Assembly (NCBI RefSeq): GCF_014692515.1 | Contig: NZ_JACOIK010000007.1 | Location: 248,001-312,000, forward strand | Length of the DNA stretch: 64,000 nucleotides | Direction of reading: 5' to 3' | Source of the DNA: Sphingobacterium micropteri | Lineage (GTDB): Bacteria; Bacteroidota; Bacteroidia; Sphingobacteriales; Sphingobacteriaceae | Shown: positions 18,245 through 26,293 of the stretch, one piece after another | Layout of the letters: every line of letters begins with the position of its first letter | Position numbering within the stretch: position 1 is the first letter of the stretch | Made by a program: the position numbers and the translations under genes | Notes under the pieces: generated by a model | The model's input: only the letters and a program-made list of their open reading frames with translations | Told to the model about the DNA's origin: nothing | Database searches by the model: none

Positions 18245-18619
18245 ATGACCTTATTACCGGATTTTTATCACGTGGAGCATATACGATCTCCGTCGAATAA
18301 CGTATATGTGGCGGAGGTACATCTAAACCCGTCCCACGCCATATTTGACGGTCATTTCCCGGGTAATCCGGTTGCTCCCGGGGTGTGTATGATGCAGATC
18401 GTGAAGGAGCTAACAGAGACAGTCGAACAGAAAACACTTTTCTTAATGCGTGCCACCAATGTAAAGTTTATGGCCTTAATCAATCCCGAGAGAAATCCGG
18501 TGTTGCAGTTTGCATTCGAAATCTCCTACGATAACGAGGGGCAAGTAAAAGTCAAAAATACCACAACCTTTGGCGAAACCATGGCACTCAAATTGACGCA
18601 TACATACAGGGTCGTATAG
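18245..18619 (+). CDS. hotdog-fold 3-hydroxyacyl-ACP dehydratase-like protein (FabZ/ApeI-like), catalytic Glu replaced
   Basis: A 124-residue single-hotdog protein related to FabZ. It keeps the catalytic His (His37) in GHFPGNPVAPG, but the residue equivalent to the FabZ catalytic Glu (E in LEAMAQ) is Gln51 in VCMMQIVKEL. Alone it therefore has only half of the His/Glu dyad. A second hotdog protein in pigment locus 2 (55633-56061) shows the reverse pattern. In aryl-polyene systems the ApeI and ApeP hotdog proteins are described as cooperating in dehydration, so a heteromer is a reasonable inference. It sits between the LolB-like gene and the glycosyltransferase fusion, with 10- and 12-base gaps. 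Confidence 0.85.
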   Translation: MTLLPDFYHVEHIRSPSNNVYVAEVHLNPSHAIFDGHFPGNPVAPGVCMMQIVKELTETVEQKTLFLMRATNVKFMALINPERNPVLQFAFEISYDNEGQVKVKNTTTFGETMALKLTHTYRVV

Positions 18620-18631
18620 GAAAATGTAGAA

Positions 18632-19816
18632 ATGGTTGAACACGAAACGATAACAAGAGAAATAGAACGTTTGGGTATTGTCGTTATTATACCGACATAT
18701 AATAACGAGAAGACCTTGAAACGTGTATTGGATGGTGTGCTTTTATACACACCTGACGTTATGGTAGTCAACGACGGTTCTACAGATACGACATCCACGA
18801 TCTTGGCCGAATATCCGCAGGTCGAAGTCCTTACCGCCGCATATAATCAGGGAAAGGGCATGGCACTGCGAAAGGGAATAAAGCGGGCGAGAGATCGGCA
18901 TTTCGAATATGCCATAACCATCGATTCCGATGGTCAACACTACCCGTCTGATATTCCGGTGTTTGTTGATGCTATTGCTAATGCGACCGGTCCGGTTTTA
19001 CTGATCGGAAGCCGTAACATGCGTCATGATTCTGTGCCGCGAAAGAGTAGCTTTGGAAATAAATTCTCGAATTTCTGGTATTGGTTGGAAACGGGTATCA
19101 AATTGACCGATACGCAATCGGGATTTCGGGCCTATCCGCTCCGTGCTATATCACAAAAATTTTATACCCGTAAGTTTGAGTTTGAAATTGAGATTATCGT
19201 TCGGGCAGCTTGGCGCGGTGTTGATGTAAAAAACGTGCCGGTTGGGGTGTTATATGATCCGGATGAACGCGTGTCCCACTTTCGACCTTTTAAAGATTTT
19301 ACGCGTATCAGTATATTAAATACCGCACTGGTTTTTTGGACATTTTTTTATATTCTCCCCCGTAATTTTATCCGAAGCTTTAAAAAAAAAAGATGGTCTG
19401 ACTTCGTACGGGAAAATATATTAGGCAGTACGGATTCTCCTATAAAAAAAGCATTGTCGATTGGGCTGGGTGTCTTTATGGGTATAGCACCTTTTTGGGG
19501 ATTTCAGACCGCTATCACGATTACGTTAGCGGTTTTCCTACGATTGAATAAGGTACTTGCTTTCGTTTTTTCCAATATTAGTTTTGCACCATTTATTCCG
19601 GTAGTGATATACGCCTCCTTATTGGTGGGCGGTTTGGTATACCCGTCTTCGTCATCATTTCAGCTCGAGGGGGTATCTTTAGATACGATTAAATCCCACC
19701 TTTGGCAATATATTATCGGTAGCTTTTTGTTAGCGAGTGGCATGGCTATTTTAATAGGTGTTGTCAGTTATTTTTTTATCAAATTCTACCGCCAAAAATC
19801 TGTTTCATCGCCATAA
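18632..19816 (+). CDS. GT2 glycosyltransferase fused to C-terminal DUF2062 membrane domain
   Basis: Residues about 13-230 form a GT-A family 2 glycosyltransferase: VVIIPTYNNEKTL, VVNDGSTDTT, the acidic triad in TIDSDGQH (near residue 100) and the acceptor-side DTQSGFRAYP, all close to dolichyl-phosphate mannose synthase-type enzymes. Residues about 245-390 hold DUF2062 with hydrophobic helices (LSIGLGVFMGIAPFWGFQT, VFSNISFAPFIPVVIYASLL). In many bacteria these are separate proteins; in flexirubin-type clusters a fusion like this recurs. It probably glycosylates a lipid at the inner membrane. The ATG is 12 bases after the dehydratase, and the stop overlaps the MMPL gene ATG by one base. Confidence 0.88.
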   Translation: MVEHETITREIERLGIVVIIPTYNNEKTLKRVLDGVLLYTPDVMVVNDGSTDTTSTILAEYPQVEVLTAAYNQGKGMALRKGIKRARDRHFEYAITIDSDGQHYPSDIPVFVDAIANATGPVLLIGSRNMRHDSVPRKSSFGNKFSNFWYWLETGIKLTDTQSGFRAYPLRAISQKFYTRKFEFEIEIIVRAAWRGVDVKNVPVGVLYDPDERVSHFRPFKDFTRISILNTALVFWTFFYILPRNFIRSFKKKRWSDFVRENILGSTDSPIKKALSIGLGVFMGIAPFWGFQTAITITLAVFLRLNKVLAFVFSNISFAPFIPVVIYASLLVGGLVYPSSSSFQLEGVSLDTIKSHLWQYIIGSFLLASGMAILIGVVSYFFIKFYRQKSVSSP

Positions 19817-22800
19817 TGGAGAAGATATTCTATCATATCTATGTTTGGGTTCAGCGTCATAAAGCGCTTGCCGCCTTTGTCGCTGTCGTCTTTTTAGTGG
19901 GTTGCGGCCTACTGGTTTCCCAGCTTCGCTTTGAAGAAGATATTACACAGGTTATCCCGAAAAATGAGCAGGCAGATGAATTTTCCAGAGCGCTGAAGCA
20001 AATCAATTTCGCAGATAAAATAACGGTTTTAATTGAAAATAAGAACCATACCGAACCCGACGCCCTTACAGCGGTGGCGCAAGCGTTTATAGATTCCATC
20101 CAAACAGACAGTTTATATATCCGTGGCATTACGGGTAGAATAGGACAAGAAGAAATGGAGGATACGTATGATTTTGTGTATCAAAACCTTCCGCTGTTTT
20201 TAAACCTAGGGGATTATCGCTCGATCGCACAACGAATACAACCTGACACTATTTCGGAACGGGTTGCTCAAAATTACCGTACCTTGATTTCGCCAACAGG
20301 TTTTGTGATGCGGAATTTTGTGCTAAAAGATCCGTTGGGATTGGCTTTGTTAGGTTTGCAAAGGATGCAGCAGCATACGGTGGGTGAAAATTTTAGGCTC
20401 TATAATGGGTTTATAACCAGCACCGACACCAGCCAATTACTGCTTTTTCTGGATCCCATTTTTCAGGGTGCAGATACAGAACATAATACGGCTCTGGTAG
20501 ATCATCTTTATCGTTTGCGAGACACCTTGCAGCAACAGTTTGAGCAGAAAGCCACGATTTCCTATTATGGAACCGCTTTTATTGCAGTGGCGAATGCCAA
20601 GCAGATTAAGATGGATATTTCGACCACCGTGCTGATCTCGATGTCGGTACTCATGCTTTTGCTGATCTTGTTTTATCAGCGAATATATATTCCGCTATTG
20701 GTCTTTATACCCACCATTTTCGCCAGCTTATTTGGCGCGGCTTGCCTCTACCTGTACAAACCTGTCATCTCGGCAATTTCGTTGAGTGTGGCCGCCGTGC
20801 TGGTCGGTATTACAATTGATTATGCGCTGCATATCCTGACACACTATAAGAAATCAGGGAATGTCCGCGAGTTATACCGGGAATTGACGCGTCCGCTGTT
20901 GATGAGTGGAGCAACGAATGCGGTGGTGTTTCTCTGTCTGTTATTTGTACGTTCGGAAGCACTGGTGGACTTGGGTATCTTTGCTTCGATCTGTATTTTT
21001 TCTTCCGCTATTTTTACCTTGCTCATCGTGCCGCATCTTTATCGTCCGAAGCGTGAACTTCGGACAAATGCTATCTTGGATAAATTGGCGGCATTTCCTT
21101 TTGAACGAAGTAAGGTACTGATCGCTATCTGCTTGGTTCTCTTAGTGCTGAGCTGCTTTACAAGCGGGCGGGTAGGGTACAACCATAATTTAGCGGATTT
21201 GAATTTTGTACCGCCTGCGTTGCGGGAAACAGCGTATAAATTAGATCAACTCACCAATACTTCTTCCAAATCTGTTTATCTAGTGGCTACGGGCGAAACC
21301 TTTGACGAGGTGGCCAAGAAGACAGATCGTTTAATGGGATTTCTGCGTGAGGCGAAAACCAACCAAGAAATTGTAGATTATAATGGTTTTATGCTACCTC
21401 TTTCCGCTAGTTTACAACAAGAGAAGATTACGGTCTGGAATCAGTTTTGGAAAAGCCATGCAAAGGAGGAACTTATCGAGCAATTACAAGATGAAGGCGA
21501 AAAATATGGTTTTGAAAGGGAAACGCATGCTGATTTTTATACCCTATTAAAAGAATCACCAAAGCCGTTGACGTGGGGCGACTTTCAGTCACAAAAGGCT
21601 TTGGGATTGGCAGATTTCATGGCGGAGCAAGATAGCTTTTTCACCATTTCCACCTTAGTAAAGCTGGATGAAGCGAAGCAGGGATCTTTCCTTCAGGCGA
21701 TCGGGGAAAATACGGATGTCTTTGTTGTCGATCGCCAGCAGCTGAACGAAACATTTTTAGGACAACTGCGTGCTGATTTTAACCGTTTAGTGAGCTATTC
21801 CTTCTTTGCGGTGATTTTTATACTTTGGATGTTTTTTCGTCGATTGGAGTTGGTGCTGTTGAGCGCAATTCCAATCGGTCTTACCGGGTTGGTCACGGCG
21901 GGGCTTATGGGATTATTTGGGCTGGAGCTTAATATATTTAGTGCGATTGTATGTACGTTGGTTTTCGGACATGGCGTGGACTTCAGTATCTTCATGACGG
22001 CCGCGTTGCAGAAGCAGTACAGTACGGGTAAAGATACGCTGCAAACCTATCGTACCTCGATCTTGTTGGCGGTATTGACCACCGTGTTGGCGATTGGTGC
22101 GTTGGTCTTCGCTAAACATCCTGCATTATTGTCTATCGCATCGGTTTCCTTGATAGGTGTCTTTTCGGCGGTCATCATTACCTTCGTATTCTACCCGATG
22201 TTGTTTCGTTTCTTTATTTCCAATCGGGCGGAGCAAGGGAAATCTCCTTTTACGATAACGATCCTCTTATTGTCGCTGGTATTTTTTGTTTACTACGGAA
22301 TAGGCTGTTTGGTCATTTCTTTTTTCGGGAGGGTGGTCGTTGCGGTTTTACCGCTGTCAAAGGAAAAGAAAGACGTGTTTTTTAGAAAGACGATGGCTGC
22401 ATTTATGAAATCGGTGTTATATCTTCACCCACAAACAAGGCATAAGACTATTAATTTAACGGGGGAAACATTTGAAAAACCGGCTGTTATTATTGCCAAT
22501 CACAGTTCATTCCTTGATACCTTATCGCTAGGGATGCTTGTACCTAAAGCTATTTTTCTCGTAAATGATTGGGTTTGGAACTCACCCATTTTTGGACGTG
22601 CTGTGAAGGCTTTGGGGTTTTATCCCGTTAGCCAGGGGCTGGAGAATGGTATGGATATTCTCCGGGAGAAAGTTGCTCAAGGTTACGCGTTGATCGTGTT
22701 TCCCGAGGGAACGCGTTCTTATGACAATGTGGTAAAGCGTTTTCATAAAGGGGCATGCTATCTGGCGGAACAGCTGCAGCTGGATGTATTGCCTATATAT

Positions 22801-23463
22801 CTCCTAGGGAACGGGGATGTATTACCGAAGGGTGATGTACTTATCTTTGGTGGTGCTATGACACCGGTTATTGGAGAACGAATAGGGGTAGATGATGTTC
22901 GGTTCGGCGAGGGATATCTGGCGCGTACAAAAAGTATTATGCAGTATTTCCGACAACAGTATAGTGCTTTGCGCCGAAAAGAAGAAGGGATGTTCTATTT
23001 TCAACGGAAAATACAGCTCGCGTATTATTATAAAGACGAGGATATTTTAAGATCCGTTAAGCATAATATAATGCAATTTGCGGCTTGTTATCACGAACTG
23101 CATAAGCATTTAGGAGACGCTGAGCAGATTGTGCATATTTCTGACACATATGGTGAATTTGATTATCTGTTGTCTTTACAAAGTGGCCGCCGGAAAGTAT
23201 TAGGTATCATCGCGAATCAAAAAAAGCGTTCGGTAGCGGATAGCATTTATTGGAAAAAACAGCGCCAAGTTTGTTTTGTTCCACACCTAGAGGGACAATA
23301 TGCGGTGCTCGTTGTCCATCCGCTCGTTGAATTTATGCGTTTGCCGATTTCCTCTTTGGAGAGCTTTAAAGAAATCTATACCTTTAAAAAAGAACAGGGT
23401 TTACAGTCGTTAGGGTGGAAAGAAGACGTATTATCGGACACACTAATTCGCTATTATAAATGA
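19816..23463 (+). CDS. MMPL/RND exporter fused to PlsC-type acyltransferase and a degenerate methyltransferase-like tail
   Basis: A 1215-residue three-part protein. Residues 1 to about 840 are an MMPL/RND transporter: first helix at 16-36, periplasmic loop, helix cluster about 270-420 (with GITIDYALH), second loop, second cluster about 655-840 (with VFGHGVDFSIF). Residues about 875-1060 are a glycerolipid acyltransferase with the catalytic NHSSFLD (His896 and Asp901) and FPEGTRS (Glu964). Residues about 1080-1215 resemble the start of a class I methyltransferase, but the SAM-binding Gly-rich loop is replaced by HISDTYGEFDYL. Its role would be to acylate the pigment and export it across the inner membrane. 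It overlaps neighbours by 1 and 4 bases. Confidence 0.88.
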   Translation: MEKIFYHIYVWVQRHKALAAFVAVVFLVGCGLLVSQLRFEEDITQVIPKNEQADEFSRALKQINFADKITVLIENKNHTEPDALTAVAQAFIDSIQTDSLYIRGITGRIGQEEMEDTYDFVYQNLPLFLNLGDYRSIAQRIQPDTISERVAQNYRTLISPTGFVMRNFVLKDPLGLALLGLQRMQQHTVGENFRLYNGFITSTDTSQLLLFLDPIFQGADTEHNTALVDHLYRLRDTLQQQFEQKATISYYGTAFIAVANAKQIKMDISTTVLISMSVLMLLLILFYQRIYIPLLVFIPTIFASLFGAACLYLYKPVISAISLSVAAVLVGITIDYALHILTHYKKSGNVRELYRELTRPLLMSGATNAVVFLCLLFVRSEALVDLGIFASICIFSSAIFTLLIVPHLYRPKRELRTNAILDKLAAFPFERSKVLIAICLVLLVLSCFTSGRVGYNHNLADLNFVPPALRETAYKLDQLTNTSSKSVYLVATGETFDEVAKKTDRLMGFLREAKTNQEIVDYNGFMLPLSASLQQEKITVWNQFWKSHAKEELIEQLQDEGEKYGFERETHADFYTLLKESPKPLTWGDFQSQKALGLADFMAEQDSFFTISTLVKLDEAKQGSFLQAIGENTDVFVVDRQQLNETFLGQLRADFNRLVSYSFFAVIFILWMFFRRLELVLLSAIPIGLTGLVTAGLMGLFGLELNIFSAIVCTLVFGHGVDFSIFMTAALQKQYSTGKDTLQTYRTSILLAVLTTVLAIGALVFAKHPALLSIASVSLIGVFSAVIITFVFYPMLFRFFISNRAEQGKSPFTITILLLSLVFFVYYGIGCLVISFFGRVVVAVLPLSKEKKDVFFRKTMAAFMKSVLYLHPQTRHKTINLTGETFEKPAVIIANHSSFLDTLSLGMLVPKAIFLVNDWVWNSPIFGRAVKALGFYPVSQGLENGMDILREKVAQGYALIVFPEGTRSYDNVVKRFHKGACYLAEQLQLDVLPIYLLGNGDVLPKGDVLIFGGAMTPVIGERIGVDDVRFGEGYLARTKSIMQYFRQQYSALRRKEEGMFYFQRKIQLAYYYKDEDILRSVKHNIMQFAACYHELHKHLGDAEQIVHISDTYGEFDYLLSLQSGRRKVLGIIANQKKRSVADSIYWKKQRQVCFVPHLEGQYAVLVVHPLVEFMRLPISSLESFKEIYTFKKEQGLQSLGWKEDVLSDTLIRYYK

Positions 23464-24992
23464 CGGAAGCAACGGATAAACAATATGATGTCGTTATCGT
23501 AGGGAGCGGACTCGGGGGCTTGGTGTCGGCAGTTATACTGGCTAAGGAGGGATTGCGCGTTTGTGTGTTGGAAAAAAACAATCAGTTTGGCGGGAATCTA
23601 CAAACATTTTCCCGTGATAAGAAAGTGTTTGACACCGGTGTACACTATATCGGGGGCTTGACGAAAGGGCAAAACTTACACCTTTATTTTTCCTATCTCG
23701 GGATTATGCCGCATCTTCAACTCGAACGTATGCCGGAGGTTTTCGACCATATTTGTTTTGCAGATGAAGAGATCTGTTACCCTATTACACAGGGCTATGA
23801 TGCGTTTGTGGATGGCTTATCCGCGTATTTTCCGGCGGAACGCGCCGCCTTGGAACAGTATGTTGCTGATTTACAATATACTTGTAAGGCGTTTCCTTTG
23901 TATTATGCGGAAGAAGGAGAGGGGTATGCATCGGAGGTTATAAGCCAACGTGTGAAAGACTATTTTACGGAATTGACAGGGAATGAACGGTTACGGGCGG
24001 TATTAGTCGGTCATAATTTTTTATATGCAGGGGAAGACGATAAAACCCCGTTTTACGTTCATGCACTTGCGGTGAATTCCTATATCCAAAGTGCTTACAA
24101 ATGTACGCTTGGCGGAAGCCAGATCAGTAAATTGTTGATTCGGGAACTGCGGAAACTGGGTGGGGAGGCATATAAACGTGAAGAGGTCATGAAATTGGAA
24201 ATCAAGGAGGGACGGATACGTTGTGCAATAACGGCTCATGGCAAACGGGTTAACGGAAAATTGTTTATTATGAATGTTGACCCTAAACGAGCTTTACAAT
24301 TGGTAGGAAAAGCGCATTTTCGGAAAGCTTTTTATGACCGTATTCAAACGTTACCTGTCACAACCTCTTCCTTTAGTGTACACGCTGTGTTGCGACCAGC
24401 AGAGGTTCCATACCATGCCCATAATGTATATTGCCACCAAAACGCGCATACGGTATGGCACGCAGCTGCTTACAAAAAAGACGATTGGGGCAATATGTTT
24501 ATGCTGTCGATGACGGAAGACCCTCGGCATCCCGGTTATGCAGAGACCTTTACAGTCTTGACCTATATGCATTTTGAGGAAGTGGAGGCTTGGGCGGATA
24601 CAATGAATACGGTCGTTCATCCCGATGAGAGAGGATCGGCGTATGAAGCTTTTAAAGAAGATAAAACGAAACAGTTATTCCAGAAAATGAAACATCGTTT
24701 TCCTGAGTTGGTGAAGGCTGTGCATCGAACGTATGTATCGACGCCTTTATCCTATCGAGACTATATCGGGATGTACAGGGGTAATCTATATGGTCATATG
24801 AAGGATGCCAGCAATCCTTTGAAGACGTTCATTGCACCAAAAACAAAGGTGGAGAATCTGTATTTGACGGGGCATGGGGTGTATATGCACGGTATTTTGG
24901 GCGTGACAGTAGGTGCAATAGCAACCTGTTCTGAAATACTAGGGAGATCCTATTTGTTAAACAAGATCGGAAAACGCAAGACAACATCATGA
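23460..24992 (+). CDS. FAD-dependent oxidoreductase of the CrtI/phytoene-desaturase-like family
   Basis: Flavoprotein whose Rossmann motif VVIVGSGLGGLVSAVILAKEG (about 10-30) and following VLEKNNQFGGNLQTF identify the CrtI/CrtISO/NAD(P)-FAD family; the C-terminal FAD signature appears as NLYLTGHGVYMHGILGVTVG (about 465-484). At 510 residues it has normal length. Such enzymes recur in flexirubin clusters and may saturate, isomerise or desaturate the polyene or reduce an aryl-polyene intermediate; no substrate can be assigned from sequence. It overlaps the MMPL fusion gene by 4 bases (ATGA) and the next ligase gene by 4, so all three should be made in fixed proportion. Confidence 0.88.
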   Translation: MTEATDKQYDVVIVGSGLGGLVSAVILAKEGLRVCVLEKNNQFGGNLQTFSRDKKVFDTGVHYIGGLTKGQNLHLYFSYLGIMPHLQLERMPEVFDHICFADEEICYPITQGYDAFVDGLSAYFPAERAALEQYVADLQYTCKAFPLYYAEEGEGYASEVISQRVKDYFTELTGNERLRAVLVGHNFLYAGEDDKTPFYVHALAVNSYIQSAYKCTLGGSQISKLLIRELRKLGGEAYKREEVMKLEIKEGRIRCAITAHGKRVNGKLFIMNVDPKRALQLVGKAHFRKAFYDRIQTLPVTTSSFSVHAVLRPAEVPYHAHNVYCHQNAHTVWHAAAYKKDDWGNMFMLSMTEDPRHPGYAETFTVLTYMHFEEVEAWADTMNTVVHPDERGSAYEAFKEDKTKQLFQKMKHRFPELVKAVHRTYVSTPLSYRDYIGMYRGNLYGHMKDASNPLKTFIAPKTKVENLYLTGHGVYMHGILGVTVGAIATCSEILGRSYLLNKIGKRKTTS

Positions 24993-26293
24993 AACAACAG
25001 GTCATTATGGAGAAACAATCCCAGGAAGAAATCAGGGCTTACCAAGAGGAACTTTTGCGAAGGCAATTGATTTATTTGCGGGAGCATTCCCCCTATTATA
25101 AACAATTGTTTGAAGTTTATCATATTGACATCGACACGATTCGTACCTTGACAGATTTAGGACGGATACCGACAACAAGTAAAGATGATATCCAAGCGCA
25201 TAATGATGATTTCTTTTGTGTGGAACGCGAAAAGATTATCGACTATTGTACCACCTCGGGAACCTTGGGTAAACCGGTAACTTTTGGACTTACAAACGAT
25301 GATTTGGAACGTTTGGCTTACAACGAAATGCGGTCGTTTCAGACTATCGGTGTGGATCCGGGAGATGTGGTGCAATTGATGACAACGATGGACAGGCGAT
25401 TTATGGCGGGTTTGGCCTACTTTCTCGGTCTACGGAAGCTCGGTGCGGGTGTTTTACGTGTGGGATCGGGTATCCCACAACTGCAATGGGATGTTATTTT
25501 ACAGCATAAGCCCCGATTTTTGATTGCCGTACCTTCTTTTCTCTTAAAGATGATTGAATATGCAGAACAGCAAAACATTGATTATCGCAACGCTGGTATA
25601 GAAGCGGTTTTGTGTATAGGTGAGTCTTTGCGGGATGCCTCGCTCAACGATTCTTTGTTAACACAACGCATTCGTGAAAAGTGGCCGTTAAAATTGTATT
25701 CTACGTATGCATCGACAGAGATGGGGGCGGCTTTTACCGAATGTGAGGCTTTCCAAGGCGGACATGTGCATGAAGATCTTATTATTACGGAAGTACTGGA
25801 TGAGGAAGAGCAGCCTGTACCTGACGGTGATCCTGGAGAGCTCGTTATCACGACCTTAGGTGTCCAAGGTGTACCGTTATTACGATTTAAAACGGGTGAT
25901 ATCGTCCGAAAACATACTGCACCTTGTGCCTGTGGTCGTCACACTTATCGGATTGGTCCGGTAGAAGGGAGAAAGCAGCAGATGGTAAAATATAAGGGTA
26001 CGACCTTGTATCCACCTGCCATGCACGACTTACTTGTTGGCTTTCCCGAAATTGAACAGCATGTCATCGAAATATCGCACAATGATATTGGGACGGATGA
26101 AATTGTCATTTATATCAGTACAAAGGAGACAGCCGAAGAATTCCTGATGCAGATCAAAGATCACTTCCGGGCAAAATTACGGGTGGCACCTCGTGTGGAA
26201 AAACGACCGTCGGAAGAGCTACAGCGGATTATTTTTAATCCGTTGAGCCGCAAACCGATTACGTTCATAGACAGGCGGGAAAAGCTACCGTAA
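24989..26293 (+). CDS. PaaK-like aromatic acid CoA/ACP ligase (AMP-forming)
   Basis: ANL-superfamily adenylate-forming enzyme, 434 residues, closest in build to phenylacetate-CoA ligase: N-terminal LREHSPYYKQLF, the P-loop YCTTSGTLGKPVTFG (Ser90, Gly91), YASTEMG (acyl-binding motif), RFKTGDIVRKH with CACGR, and a short C-terminal domain ending PLSRKPITFIDRRE. The likely substrate is 4-coumarate or a related phenolic acid made by the tyrosine ammonia-lyase of pigment locus 2, activated as the polyketide starter unit; substrate identity is inference. It is the last gene of locus 1 and overlaps the upstream oxidoreductase by 4 bases. Its 3' end overlaps the convergent helicase gene by 9 bases, and no terminator is visible. 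Confidence 0.88.
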   Translation: MKQQVIMEKQSQEEIRAYQEELLRRQLIYLREHSPYYKQLFEVYHIDIDTIRTLTDLGRIPTTSKDDIQAHNDDFFCVEREKIIDYCTTSGTLGKPVTFGLTNDDLERLAYNEMRSFQTIGVDPGDVVQLMTTMDRRFMAGLAYFLGLRKLGAGVLRVGSGIPQLQWDVILQHKPRFLIAVPSFLLKMIEYAEQQNIDYRNAGIEAVLCIGESLRDASLNDSLLTQRIREKWPLKLYSTYASTEMGAAFTECEAFQGGHVHEDLIITEVLDEEEQPVPDGDPGELVITTLGVQGVPLLRFKTGDIVRKHTAPCACGRHTYRIGPVEGRKQQMVKYKGTTLYPPAMHDLLVGFPEIEQHVIEISHNDIGTDEIVIYISTKETAEEFLMQIKDHFRAKLRVAPRVEKRPSEELQRIIFNPLSRKPITFIDRREKLP

